DNA of 64,000 nucleotides from Caenorhabditis remanei (GCF_010183535.1 NC_071331.1:18910001-18974000), one strand, 5' to 3'. Counted from the first letter of the stretch, positions 1 through 11,629 are shown. Numbers and translations: made by a program. The notes: generated by a model not told the origin, from the letters alone.

Positions 1-781
1 TTCGAACTCATTTCCGACATGTCTCATATTTTCGAAAAATGAAAACAATCAGAGCTATTTTTCCTTAATTTTTGATCGGGAGCAACTATACTGGAGTATA
101 GAAAAATGATACAGATGAGTTGTATTTTTTTACCACATCTAATCACCTCTGCCGTCCTTGAAAAAAATTTTTGGAGGGTGTCACATTTTCAAATATTGGC
201 TTTATTGGGTGTGGATGTGTGGATGTGAAAATGTGTTTCATATATTCCCCAAGAACTACATAAAATTTGCTACAATTATGTGTGAAGTCCATTTTTTTAA
301 CAAACCGGGAAAGTAGACAAAAAAATTCATGAAAATATTCCATTTTTTGTAAAATCTCAATTTTGTAAAACCATGTCACGTCACAAAAAAAATTTTTGTT
401 TCAAAACGGGCCTTTCAAATTTTGTTTCAAAACGGGCCGAGAAAAAATGTTGATTGTGGACCGGGTCCAGTAAGACCAGTTGTTATTACTGTTCAGTTTC
501 CCAGAACCTCTCTGTCACTCAGATCCTTCTCGAACATTTTTATTCCTCCTCCTATCACACCTCTTCTTCGTACTCATTCACATTCCTATAGCTCACTTAA
601 TTTGTTGACAGTGTAGCTAACACACATCCACACCCAATACGACCAATATTTGCCATTCCCATAGCAATCTATTCTTGACAAGAACCTTCTCGAACGTTCT
701 TCTCTCCTCTCCATCCTTCACTCCTACTCATTATATCTCTCTCAACCTACTATTACTCGTCTGTCGATTTCCTTCTCCAAA
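1..781 (+). promoter_or_regulatory. 5' flank of first F-box gene; no gene seen
   Basis: No convincing coding region is visible. A direct repeat of GTTTCAAAACGGGCC lies at about 398-441. From about 480 the DNA is pyrimidine-rich and closely resembles the flank of the second F-box gene (about 4,485-4,620): both carry CCCAGAACC, CTCTGTCACTCAGA and CCTTCTCGAAC blocks. The promoter was therefore duplicated together with the gene. The CTTCTCGAAC block occurs twice here (about 526 and 687). Confidence 0.6.
672..700. promoter_or_regulatory. Heat-shock element (HSF-1 site) upstream of F-box gene 1
   Basis: The stretch reads TTCttGAcaaGAAccTTCtcGAAcgTTC, which is alternating GAA/TTC pentamers in 5-nt register. 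Four consecutive units (682-699) are perfect and the flanking GAC unit is imperfect. Three perfect inverted units are the accepted minimum for HSF binding. It lies about 85 bp upstream of the predicted ATG at 782. A weaker two-unit version is at about 527-539, and a decayed one sits upstream of the second gene at about 4,524-4,531. Heat induction is an inference. Confidence 0.6.
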
Positions 782-3321
782 ATGAACCAACCCAAACCAC
801 TCCCAATCCTCCGTCTACCATTTCTAGCTATTGAAGAAATCTTCAAAGCAATGCACCCAACCGAAATGTAAGTTACTTAAACTTTCTCAAATTGTAAAAA
901 AGAATTTCTCTTCCAGAATCAATTTCTCAATGATTTCCAAACGGGCAAGATCAGTAACAAAAAATAAGACTTTCTATTCAAAATATGATATCCGTCTTTA
1001 TATAGATAAACCCTTGGGAATAGCAATTCAGGGAACAAATAATCTGGTGGTATGTCTTTATCTAATGGCATCAGGCGAAGAAATGAAGGAAAAAACTGCG
1101 GATATGATAGGTAGTGATTACATTATACGGAGGGTATTCAAGTATTCAAAAGATCCAATAGAGGATTGGAAACAATTGTGTAAACATGTATTGGAAATAT
1201 TCAAGAGAGAGGCAATCGACGTTTTATCAATGCGAATGGATGCATTCGTAGATCAAAACATTTCGATTATTGACTTTTTGAAGACTAATGTGAAATCAGT
1301 GGACAAATGCAGTGTGCGTCAGTCGGAAGAAGAGAATGACGTAGATGAACACGCCGCATATCTTCTGGATAATTTAAAAGTTAACATTGAGTTCAATTCT
1401 TATCTACATATTAAAAACGCCAATTTCTATAAGAAAATTCCAAAAAATCTGAAGGAGTTATATATTCGCAACTCGCAATGGATCAGATATGAGAGACTGC
1501 TGGAAATAGATTGTGAGCATGTATCGCTGGAAAATAATCAGTTCACAAATACAGGATGGAATATGTTTATTAAGAAATGGATAGCAATGGAGACTCATTT
1601 GAATTTGAAATGCTTGAAATTTGATTTCAAATCACTGGAAGATCTCACAGTGTTTGTGTTGCATGATATACCGCATGAAGTGGTGGACGAAAGAGTCAAA
1701 CGAACCCTGATAACGTGAGTTAATAATGGTTCAGTGTCACCTTTTTGTACAGTAGCCAGTTCGGTATATTTCCACAATCGCCCCCCACTCCGGAAGGACC
1801 CCCCACGTTATGGTATCACCCCCCATCCCACAGGTTTGGGGTATGATTCCATAGTGGGGGGTTATAACAGAGCGGGGGGTGATCATGAACTTTCGACAGT
1901 CCATGATCGCCCCCCAAGAACGGGAATGGGGGGTCATTCTGAACCCTTAGGTATACTTCCACTATCACCCCCAATGAAGTTCACAATTGCCCCCCTACTT
2001 GTACGGTATATTATCTCCCCCCCATGGGGGGCAATCATGGAATCACTATCAGAGTGGGGGAGGAAAGTGGAAGTACTATATGTTTCCACAATTGCCCCCG
2101 CCCGGTTCGAGTAAAGACTGGATCTTTGAACCTAAGCCTAAGATCTAGAAGAATCCTAAGCCTAAGATTTAGAAGAAGCCTAAGCCTAAGATCTAGAAGA
2201 AGCCTAAGCCTAAGATTTAGAAAAAAAACCTAAGCCTGAGATTTAGAAAAAGCCTAAGCCTAAGATTCAGAAGAAGCCTAAGCCTAAGATTAAGAGAAAA
2301 ACTAATTGATGAGCCTGAAAATGTGGGGGAGGAATGTGGAACTACTCCAAGTTTCCACAATCACCCCTCATAGAGTTCATAATTGACCCCCTACTTCTAC
2401 GTGGGGGGTAATTATGGAATCCTTATCAGAGTGGGGGAGGAATGTGGAAGTACTATATGTTTCCACAATTGCCCCCGCCCGGTTCGAGTAAAGACTGGAT
2501 CTTTGAACCTAAGCCTAAGATCTAGAAGAATCCTAAGCCTAAGATTTAGAAGAAGCCTAAGCCTAAGATCTAGAAGAAGCCTAAGCCTAAGATTTAGAAA
2601 AAAAACCTAAGCCTGAGATTTAGAAAAAGCCTAAGCTTAAGATTCAGAAGAAGCCTAAGCCTAAGATTAAGAGAAAAACTAATTGATGAGCCTGAAAATG
2701 TGGGGGAGGAATGTGGAACTACTCCAAGTTTCCACAATCACCCCTCATAGAGTTCATAATTGACCCCCTACTTCTACGTGGGGGGTAATTATGGAATCCT
2801 TATCAGAGTGGGGGAGGAATGTGGAACTAGTCCATATATCCATAATCACCCCCAATAGAGTTCACACATGACCCTTACTTACCCCTAATGGTCCCTACTT
2901 GCCTCTATAACCATCCTGGAGTCTTCGATAAGTCGAAATAAATAAGAAATCCTAATAAAAACGAACTGCTACTACGAACTCGAGGGACACGCGGTGCATT
3001 GAAAGGTCACGAATTTTTAAAACTGAATCGATAATGAAAGGAAAATGGGGGGCCATTCCCTACCGTGCAGGTGGGGGGCAATTGTGATAGAGGTGGGGGA
3101 TGAAAGTGAACGTACACCGCCAGTTCGACTATTATTCTTTTTGTGAAGCATAATAATCTAAACGTTTCCAGTTTTTTTTTCCCTTGAAGTTTCCATTTAT
3201 TTTCAGTGATCGTGATAAAACTGAAGAGATAAGCGGAGGCGTCGACATTAGAAGAATTGATGGAAAGGCGGCAACATTCTTTGCGGAATATGATATTTTT
3301 TCGATGATGATTGTTCACTGA
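782..3321 (+). CDS. F-box protein with FBA_2 domain, gene 1 of a tandem pair
   Basis: Exons are 782-867, 917-1714 and 3207-3321 (999 nt, 332 aa plus stop). The junctions use GTAAGT and GTGAGT donors and TTCCAG and TTTTCAG acceptors, and the frame stays open throughout. The N-terminus (PILRLPFLAIEEIFKAM, then NFSMISKRAR) is an F-box, which binds SKR/Skp1 in SCF ubiquitin ligases. The rest matches nematode FBA_2 (F-box-associated) proteins, with NVDEHAA-like, W-I-Y-ERLLEID and KWIAME motifs, and would be the substrate-binding part. Exon lengths 1 and 2 (86 and 798 nt) equal those of the neighbour. Intron 2 is 1,492 bp against 245 bp in the neighbour because of repeat insertions. The last residues differ from the paralog in a way that suggests a frameshift. 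Substrate unknown. Confidence 0.8.
1777..2100. repeat. G/C-tract repeat cluster inside intron 2 of F-box gene 1
   Basis: Runs of 5-7 C or G recur every 20-40 bp, often as C-run/spacer/G-run pairs that could form short hairpins or G-quadruplexes. Phrases such as GGGGGGTCAT and TCCACAATCGCCCCCC recur. A second cluster of the same style lies at about 11,770-12,480. Open frames across it are composition artefacts. Confidence 0.7.
2024..2840. repeat. 377-bp tandem repeat containing telomere-like minisatellite
   Basis: Two full units and the start of a third have a period of 377 bp; GCCCCCGCCCGGTTCGAG begins at 2094 and again at 2471. Each unit holds about seven copies of a 23-25 bp minisatellite, CCTAAGCCTAAGATYTAGAA (about 2128-2296 and 2505-2673). 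CCTAAGCCTAAG is two units of the nematode telomere repeat read on the C-rich strand (complement of TTAGGC). The rest of the unit is the G/C-tract DNA. The array lies wholly inside intron 2 of the first F-box gene. Confidence 0.85.
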
Positions 3322-3640
3322 CATTTTCTTTCAATAATTACAGCTCTTTTGCGTCTCCATGCGCACTTCTATCTCTCACACATTGTTATTTTCTTACCAT
3401 TTCACCTCTCACCCTTCGTTCTACACCCGTGGGTCACTCCCACTCCCGGACCAGTATACAAAGCCAAACGCAAGCTCATTCTAGGCCGATCCGGACTCTT
3501 AACTTTTTCTTTTCCCTCAGCGCCATTTTTATTTGTAACCTCTTAAGGTATAATAAATCCTAATAACGATTTATGGTTACACGATTATTATTCTTATATA
3601 TACATACCAGCATCTCTTCCCCGCCTTCGGCGGGTTCAAT
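3322..3640 (+). other. 3' flank of F-box gene 1
   Basis: There is no gene beyond the F-box stop. An AATAAA at 3552-3557 could serve as poly(A) signal. If the reading frame of exon 3 is shifted by one, it stays open past 3321 in a frame aligned with the paralog's GATGATTGT codons, so part of this flank may be former coding sequence. Confidence 0.4.
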
Positions 3641-3646
3641 CGGCTC

Positions 3647-3965
3647 ACAGGGTCTAGGGGTGAGTATTGAAATCGTATGCGCTCCACTAGACATTTGCGG
3701 CAAATTCAAATTTTAATTTTTTTCAATTCGACCTTAAGCATTGCATTTTGATACGCAGCTTAATCGACCACTTTTTGAGCCGATTTATGTCCGTTTTCCC
3801 GCATTTTTGGCCAGTTTTTCGACTGTCTCGCATATTTTCAAGATCAATTCTATTAAATAAATAAATAAAATTTTAAAATAAAACATTTATTTTGAATTTC
3901 GCGCTAAAACTTTGGCTGATTTCAGCGGAGCGCGTTTATTTTCACTACTCATCCCGAGACCCTGT
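3647..3965. mobile_element. Small inverted-repeat element (MITE-like)
   Basis: The left end, ACAGGGTCTAGGGGTGAGTA (from about 3647), is an imperfect inverted match to the right end, ACTCATCCCGAGACCCTGT (to about 3965). The similarity continues inward through GCGCTCC and GCGAAATTCAAA on each side for roughly 70-80 bp. The centre is AT-rich and non-coding. A terminal-inverted-repeat non-autonomous DNA element is the simplest reading; no clear target duplication was found. Confidence 0.5.
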
Positions 3966-4011
3966 GTCGGCTGGCCTCTTCACATTTACGTGGCGAACCT
4001 TTTTGAAACGT

Positions 4012-4090
4012 GCACGCATGGCCGAGTGGTCTAAAGCGGCGGTCTTGTTCAAACACGCTAGTTCGGTTTTGCCCGCTGGCTTAGTTTCTA
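4012..4090 (+). pseudogene. tRNA-Leu(CAA)-like fragment
   Basis: TGGCCGAGTGGTCTAAAGCGG at 4019 is a near-perfect tRNA-Leu D-arm and A-box (TGGCCGAGTGG). CAA occurs in the expected anticodon area (TTCAAAC at about 4049). The downstream AGTTCGGTTTT is a poor B-box, and no 3' acceptor strand complementary to GCACGCA (4012-4018) follows. I read it as a degenerate or truncated tRNA, or the head of a tRNA-derived repeat. Confidence 0.4.
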
Positions 4091-4624
4091 TTCTCTTTCC
4101 AAAACCGTTGCGGACAGCGCCTCAGACAACGCCCAATTGTCTTTTATATATAAGAATGATATACCGGCTGTAGGCTCTGTCTGTGGATGAGTGTTTTTCA
4201 GGACGTCCTCATTTTACTTTCATTTCCAAAATTAACGCGCCGAAGACGCGTCAGCCTAATTTATAAAAAGAAAAAACATTACTCTAGGAGTGTGGCACAC
4301 TTATTAACACCAATAATTCTAAAACTAAAATTTTCTTACTCCCGACAAAAAGATTTACGCTAAAAATAGAAGAAATAAAGTTGTAGACCTGCAATTTTCT
4401 CAAAAATGTCGTTTTGTGAGAGTAGATCAAAAATTTCCTTGTATTTCTTTTTGGAGACTGGGAGACCTTGCATTAGTTGTTCTTATTGTTTGGTTTCCCA
4501 GAACCCCTCTGTCACTCAGACCCTTCTCGAACAGTCTTATTCCTCCTTCCTTCGACTATTGTCTCATTCTCACTCATTCCTTGTCCCTCGTTTTCCCTTT
4601 TCGTCTATCGATTTTCTTCTCAAA

Positions 4625-5928
4625 ATGGACACTACGAAACCATTTCCGATACTCCGTCTACCGTATCTAGCTATTGAAGAAGTTTTCAAAGCTATGCACC
4701 CATTTGAAATGTAAGTTGTCTAGTGTCAAAACTACAGTACTCTTCATCGTCTTTTTTTCAGCATAAATTTCTCTCTAATCTCTAAGAGAAGCAAACAAGT
4801 TACAAAGAGGATGACCTTTTATCCGAAATATACAGTTGTACTTTCTATTGATAAAAACCTGGAAATAGAAATTCGTGGAACCAATGAGAAAATCTCTTAC
4901 AGTTATGTGATGACGTCAGATGAAGAATTGGGTAGAGTAATTAAGCAATGGAAAAAGGATGATTTCTTCAAGCTGAAAATATATAAATATTCGAAGAATA
5001 CTATCGAAAGATTCCAAATCTTGTGTAAATATGTATTGGAAGTATTCAAGAGGCAGAACATTGATATTTTATCAATGTATATGGATGAATCCGTAGATCA
5101 TAACGTTTCAATTATTGACTTTTTGAAAACAAATGAGATATCTGTAGACGGATGTTATCTCTTTCATACCGATTCTGATATCAACGTGGATGAGCATGCC
5201 GCATATCTCCTGAAGAATATAAAAACTAATGATCTAATGTATTTCTTTCTACATATCAATAACGAGAATTTTGATTTGAAATTTCCAAAAGGTCTGAAGA
5301 AATTAGAAATGGTCAAGTCGCAATGGATTGGATATGAGCGACTACTGGAAATAGATAGTGCCCAAGTGATTCTTGGAACAAATCAATTCTCAAACAAGGA
5401 CTGGAATTCGTTCTTCAAGAAATGGATTGCAATGGAGGCTCATTTGAATCTGGAATTCTTGGACTTTGAATTCAAATCAATGGAAGAATTCAAAGAATTT
5501 GCGTTGCATGATATCCCATATGAAGAGGTTGACAAAGGAGTCAAACGAATCATGAAGACGTGAGTTGATAAGTGACTTACACTAGGGAAGGATCTAGACC
5601 TAAATAAAAGTTTTCTGCCTTGATATATATCATTTGAAAGTTGACTTTGTGAGAGTTACGAATACATGCTCAAACAAAAAAGTAAAAATCATATAACTAG
5701 GTCAGTTTTGGAAATAAGCAAAGTTTGAAAACACGTTTCGAAGTCACAATTTGTTAGCTTTCAAATGATATAGATCACTTCTGAAATTCACTATTTATTT
5801 TCAGTAGTAACGATGGTCCGATAGAGATAAACGGAGGCATCGACATCAGACGTATCGATGGAAAGACTGCAACATTTTCCGTTCGTCATACTTCATTGTG
5901 GGATGATTGTTTGGTGTTTATTAATTGA
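4625..5928 (+). CDS. F-box protein with FBA_2 domain, gene 2 of a tandem pair
   Basis: Exons are 4625-4710, 4762-5559 and 5805-5928 (1,008 nt, 335 aa plus stop), joined by GTAAGT/TTTCAG and GTGAGT/TTTCAG with open frame. The F-box is at the N-terminus (PILRLPYLAIEEVFKAM and NFSLISKRSK). The FBA_2-type region follows (W-I-G-YERLLEID, FKKWIAMEAHLNLEFL), and the C-terminus carries GGIDIRRIDGK followed by a W-DD-C-L motif typical of these nematode proteins. It probably acts as an SCF substrate receptor. AATAAA at 5970-5975 is a likely poly(A) signal. Exons 1 and 2 match the upstream paralog in length, so this is a tandem duplicate with the better preserved C-terminus. Substrate unknown. Confidence 0.85.
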
Positions 5929-6483
5929 TTTCAATTATCTTACCTCATTATTTAAATCTTTCGTCCTTCAATAAAAGTTTATAATTTTTCAAAAGCTTTT
6001 AATTTCATAAAATCATCGATGGTTTCGGAGGGTACATTTCCAAGTTTGCTTCTTTTTTAAAAATAAATCCGGGTTTCTAAAAATGTTGGATTGTGGATTT
6101 TGTTTCCAATTGTTATCAGGAGCATTTGTACCGACTATGAACAAAATTTGATCTCCATTATTAGGCATCTGAATTTTATTTGTAGCATTGGTTCTCTGCC
6201 ATTTTCTGATTTACCAATAGGTTACAATTTTCAGGAAACTCTTACAGAGAATCCAAATATATGGAATAGTAAGAAAAAGCGAAAGCATTGAGATTAGAAG
6301 TGACAGAAATGTGAGCAAATTGAATTGAAAAAGTTTGAACTATTTGTAGAAACGTTTTGAAACGGTAAGTCTTGACGCTTTTTGGAGGTTGTACACAGCG
6401 GAGAGCTATGATAAAAGTCAAGAGTTGATTATGAGATGTTTTGAAACAGTAACGTTTCAAAACTTTTATTAGCACGACACACA

Positions 6484-6600
6484 TCTTACAACCGCGCTCT
6501 TCCAAAACCAAAGTAAATTGTGGGAGAAATCGAGAGACTCAGAGAAAAATGGATATTTCTCAAGAGGATTTCGGTGGAGCGCAGTTGTAAGAGCTGTGCT
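6484..6600. repeat. Short inverted-repeat element, 'ACAACCGCGCTC' family
   Basis: TCTTACAACCGCGCTC at the left pairs with GAGCGCAGTTGTAAGA at the right, separated by about 90 bp that includes GAGAGACTCAGAGAAAA. Related copies lie at about 16,335-16,450 and 51,430-51,535, and right halves near 14,555, 35,130, 38,620 and 47,480. Non-coding, about 115 bp. Confidence 0.6.
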
Positions 6601-7179
6601 GAGCTACTAAATCATAATGAGGAGAGCCGCGCCCTTGAGTTTAAAGTCTAGAGTTTAAAGACGTTGGAAAACTATAGCATGAACTATTTGAAGCGGTAGA
6701 AATTATCAATGTATAAAAACATATATCACTGTTCCAAGACTTTCACATCATGATGCGGGTACCATGACCCATATTGTCATAGTGATTTTAAGTCGGTTTC
6801 AGTACTCAAAGCTAAATGTTCTGATACAGCCGTGTTTGATTAAATCTGGAAATTCAAGTTTCCTGTTTCACAATATTCAGAATTATTAGGCACTCTTTCT
6901 TGTTGAAGTGAACAATTTCAAAAATTCTAGTTTTAGGTAATCTCGAATTTTATATCTGAATTTTCCTGTTTCAATAATTTTTCATTACGAACACGACTAG
7001 TTGGGTAATCTTGATTTTTTGACTTCTTGACACATTGACTTTTCTGAAACTATAAACCCTGTTTCAGAAATTCTTTTTTTTTCGATTATGTAACAATTCA
7101 ACATTGCGGTTCTGTATTTCAGATAAAATTTCACTGTTTCACAATTTTTTTGAATTCTATTGTAATTGTCCGTAGTTGA

Positions 7180-7200
7180 TAATTGTTCTTTAGATAATTC
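7180..7200 (+). ncRNA. Predicted 21U-RNA (piRNA)
   Basis: The core is CTGTTTCA at 7134-7141. TGAT (YRNT) places the 5' T 39 nt after the core end. Prediction from motif geometry only. Confidence 0.45.
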
Positions 7201-9336
7201 CGTAAATTTCACTGTTTCATGATCTTTTTATGAGATGTTCAGAAAAACAACACATTGGTAGATTTAGAAATATAACATTTCACTAATTTCCCAACAATTG
7301 CTTATTTAAATCTTTCTCACTATGCGAAAAAGGCGCACTTCAAACAAACTGTTCTGATACCGGAAGTTATAAAAAACTCACGATTAAAAAAAAAGATTCC
7401 ACTAACAAAAAAGTTCATAAGGACTTTACAAAAACATTGAAACGGTACAAAATTATAACTTCCTATAAACATTTTCTGTTTCAATAATGTTGTTTTTTTT
7501 CTAAATAAAACTATGCAATCACTCTCTGAAGCATAGAAAGAACATTTGAAACGTGTATCCAAAAACATTGACTGTTTCACAGGCGACTAATAGTTTATGA
7601 GAACTGACCCTGGAGTTCTCACAATCAGCATAATTAATGATTTTCTCCTTTTAGAGAATGTCATGTAAAAAGTGGAAACGAAAATACTGAAAATAAAAGA
7701 AATTATTTCAGATAAAATTTTATTGTTTCACAATGGTTTTCAGATCTATCGTAATTGTTCGTAATTGATAGATATTGAGATATTCAATCAAAAACATGTT
7801 ACTTTTTCATATATTTTATTGTTTTATGAACTTTTTATGAGATTTTCAGAAAATACATAGTGGTAGACATTATCGCAGCATTTCAATCTTTAAAAATCAT
7901 TCCCACTACGCCAAACAGGTGCACTTCAAACAAACTATTCTGTTACCGAAAGTGAAAAATCGAAGCAGTGAATGTTTTAAAAACACCTGTTTTAATTAAT
8001 TTGTCAGAATCCACTAACGGCAGTTCCATTAAGAGAACGTGTTCAAAAGAACTTTACAAAAACTGTGAAACAGTACAAAACTATAACTTTCTATAAAAAT
8101 TTTCTGTTTCAAAAAAGTTGCTTATTTAAAAAAAGAAACTATGTAATCAATCCCCATAGAATTTAAAAAACTGGACAAACCATATTTGGAAAGAATGGGT
8201 TTTACGCCAAGAAGCATAACGACACACAACTTTTAAATGGGCTACAAACATTTGTACGTTCTAAAGGCGTATCGTGGTCAGTTATGATATTTTGCTATAA
8301 TTTCGGAAAAATGTGTCAGTTCACAAACCAAAAGTTTTCGACCCCTGAACACTCACCTGATTTTCAATAGCAGTGTGCTCAATCATCTTTTCAATCGTCA
8401 ATAAATTACAGCTTCCAGTGAACTGTCTAATCGATTTCACCAGATCCTTTTCATGTTTTTTCAACTGTTGTGGGTTCAATCCATAGATAATCATCTTAAA
8501 TCTATTGGTCGACTCGATTACATTCACAACAACATCTGCCTTCGAGCACAACTGCTGACCGGATATTGGCGAGTCACAAGCGGATACCTTGAAATAAATT
8601 ATTTGAATTTCGAAATACTTTTCAGGTAGAACTACTTACTCTAAACTCGAATTGGCAACGGAGGAAACTGCTCCGAAGTAAGTGGTCAATCCGAGATCCG
8701 AATCATAAACAAATCTAGGCACATTGTCATTCACATCCAGTACAGTAATCGAGACAAGTGCATAGTCGGTGTGAGTTCCAGCGGTTACGGTCACATTCAG
8801 GAGGTATCTGTAATTAAGAATGAAATGGGGAAGACGATAGGGTGATTGAAATTATATTACGGCACAATACTTTATGCGATAAACGCTGCATTCTATTTGT
8901 TTCTATCACTAATAATATCACTAATAAATTCTAGATTTTTCTGTTTTTCGTTCCCTGAAAATCGTGATTTTTGTCTGCTAGCGCCAACATAAATAAAATT
9001 AAGACGCTGGGAATCTGAAAATCGTCGCTTTGAAACTTGAAAGTTTCAAAACTTAGGTGAAATTTCTGTTTTAATGTTTCGATACCAAAAATCGTTGAGA
9101 GCTATATTTTTCTCGAATACCAGGTCTCGCGGGCAAAAACTAAGTATATATTCGGAATGAGCGTTTTCTCAGCTGTCCAATTATATAAGTCACGTCCCAT
9201 AGATCAAAACTGACTCCATGACCTTGGCTAGTAAATTTAGAAAATGTAAAATCATCACTCACTCATTCAACGATTAAAAATTTTCGTGAATTTTTAATAG
9301 ACCTTATTGAAACAGAACATTTAAACTTTCAAATTT

Positions 9337-9357
9337 GAAAATAAAAAAATGCGATAA
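9337..9357 (-). ncRNA. Predicted 21U-RNA (piRNA)
   Basis: The minus-strand core is at 9396-9403. TAAT (YRNT) puts the 5' T at 9357, 39 nt after the core end. Confidence 0.4.
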
Positions 9358-10530
9358 TTAATTGTAATTTTCAGTAAAGTCTCCCTTTTTATTTCTGAAA
9401 CAGTAAAAATAAAAACTCACCTCTCAACAGTCTCCCTATCCAACTCCATCTGCGTTCTCAGCTCACAATTTCCATCATTTCCAGCAGTGACTCCGAATGC
9501 TCCACGATAATTTCCAGATACAATATTACAAATGATAAATCTGGTATCTGTTGGTTTATTCATCACTGACAGTACTTGGACCAAATGGGGTGGACGGACA
9601 GCTTCAGATACAGAAGCACTGAAAAAGTTATAATTTTAATTGGAGTAAAAGTTTAAAACTCACGTATAATTTCTCAAACTGAACTGCAACTCTCCCTCAT
9701 TCGGTGTATTCAAGACAGGCGATGCGTCAGGAATCAAGTGAGATGATGTGGCAATCACGTTGATGAGTACTGTAGTTGTGGAGGAGAGTGGTGGCATTCC
9801 ACTGTCGGCTCCCTCGATTCGCAACTGAAATCAACCTTTTCCAGTCACGATAAAGACAGTAACCTACCGTAATCTTCTCCCCGGCGAATGCATCAATAGG
9901 CCTTGCCAAAGTGATCAATCCACTCTTAGCGTTCACATTGAAATGGGCTTCCAGACCACCTGCAGACAGGAGACGGTACCGGATACGGTTGTTTGGATCC
10001 TGAAAATTGGGAGAGATGATCAGAGATTTGACAATTGAGAGAAGATTTAATGATGAAACAGAAAAATATTTTGTAACAGTTTCGGAAATTGTATTATTGT
10101 TGTGAATACTGTCAGAGGTAGTCCTGGTCGCTTTTTACTCACAAAACAATCAGCACAACGATTACCTGATTTCTAGAGCTTCAATGGTTATTCTACTAAA
10201 AATATGAACAAAAAAGTGCTGTTTCTCCAGTTTCAGAAATATCAATGAAGTGTCAATCTGTCATTGGAAGCTCTGCAAGTTTTCGAGTTTCTCATTTTTT
10301 TGTGGAATGAGCTTTCAAAAAAAATAAGCGTTTTGTTTCAAATCTTACTTGACTTTTACACCAAATATCCCTGTTCCGGATGTTATATGAACGTGCATAA
10401 GGAATTTATAAGATAATAAAACTCCTGTCTAACTTCTTAAACAATTCAGGTAAAGATGGATAAAATGAAAACATAACTTTTTTTGCTGTTTCAGTCCGGT
10501 AATATTTTAACTTTACACTGATGGAAGTAG

Positions 10531-10551
10531 TAGAGTTCGATAAATAGAATG
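10531..10551 (+). ncRNA. Predicted 21U-RNA (piRNA)
   Basis: The core is at 10486-10493. TAGT (YRNT) puts the 5' T 38 nt after the core end. It lies in the intron between exon equivalents 9868-9999 and 12864-13043 of the third cadherin copy. Confidence 0.5.
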
Positions 10552-11216
10552 ACCAATTAGTTAATTCGATTTTTCAGATTTTCGGTTTTAAGTTGAAAAA
10601 ATTAATATGTGATTAAAATGCTCGGTTTCATAGCTTTATAAAAACAAATTCTTGTGAGTTCGTTTTACTTGAGAAATCTTGTCCATAAAACAAGGAAATA
10701 AATAATTTAAAATATGAGGAGAGAACTTGGAAACTTACATTTAACTCCTTTTTTAATATTTAAAATTACGAATTTTACAGTTTCAATAATGTTAACAAGT
10801 GTGATAGATTTTTTTTTGAATTATGGATTTTTCCGCATACTTAAAAATGCTCACAAGTGTAGCCATACAACAAAATTATGCGGTTTCAAATAAAATTTGA
10901 AGTCGGGTTTCAGAACAATTAGTAATGTGCAGAATATACACTGGACAAATAAGGTTTGTACAAAATAAATCCCTCTAATTACTTATACTGTTTCAACAGG
11001 TATGTGAATTCATCTAAAAAACTACGAAAATTTGTTGGAAACATTAAGAAAACGAAGAATTGAACAAATCCGAGAGGACTACACGGCCGCGCGGAAAAAC
11101 TCTTCCACGAAGGTTCGTTCAGAGTCAGGAAAACGGGAATTGTGGCGTTCAGAGCAATTTTTAGCATATACTCTAATGATGAAAGCTTCTTAATATTGTC
11201 TGAAGAATTCTAACTA

Positions 11217-11629
11217 GGGAATGACTTACACAAAGTATGGAGAAACACAACATGATATATATCGCTGGAAAGCTGACGTTTCCCTGATTCCGAATCTATA
11301 TTCTGTTTTTGCAGTGGCCCTCTCAGTTTTGAGAAATTCGGCTCCAAAGTTAGGGTAAATTTTAGTGCTCAAACTCAAGTTGTCAACCCGCGTGTTTTCA
11401 ACCGCTGATTTGTCTACCTACCGAATGGATTCACGTTTTGGGGCAACACGCGGGTTAACAACTTGAGTTTGAGCACTAAAATTTACCCTAACTTTGGAGC
11501 CGAATTTCTCAAAACTGATGTGAGAGGGCCACTGCAAAAACAGAATATAGATTCGGAATCAGGGAAACGTCAGCTTTCCAGCGATAAAAATCATGTTGTG
11601 TTTCTCCAACCTATGTGTAAGTCATTCCC
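11217..11629. mobile_element. Palindromic MITE with TA target duplication
   Basis: Nearly the whole 413 bp is an inverted repeat. GGGAATGACTTACAC at the left returns as GTAAGTCATTCCC at the right, and AACTTGAGTTTGAGCACTAA near the centre is the complement of the left arm. The loop is about 11,390-11,450. TA dinucleotides flank it (11215-11216 and 11630-11631), as expected for a Tc1/mariner-type non-autonomous element. A short open frame inside one arm is incidental. Confidence 0.8.

Larger units (their letters stand above)
6020..8340. pseudogene. Intron remnants of the third cadherin copy
   Basis: No coding exon is seen. From about 6,020 the DNA matches non-coding parts of other cadherin copies: 6,040-6,240 resembles 13,400-13,590, 6,245-6,370 resembles 14,268-14,370, and 7,020-8,160 resembles the intron at 17,600-18,310 and 52,680-53,870. 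The transmembrane and tail exons expected here are absent, so this copy lost its 3' end. The stretch is dense in CTGTTTCA cores (6442, 6863, 6966, 7059, 7134, 7212, 7476, 7572, 8066, 8104). Confidence 0.65.

Noticed and set aside
1734..2610. Open frames across the G/C-tract and telomere-like repeats, including an Arg/Ser/Leu repeat peptide
   Set aside because: They follow the repeat period (24 and 377 bp), lie inside an intron and have no start context or homology.
2128..2673. True telomere or chromosome end
   Set aside because: Only dimers of the hexamer alternate with other sequence, and unique genes lie on both sides.
4406..4714. + strand frame reading through the second F-box promoter into exon 1
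   Set aside because: The F-box start at 4625 matches the paralog; the upstream part is pyrimidine-rich duplicated promoter.
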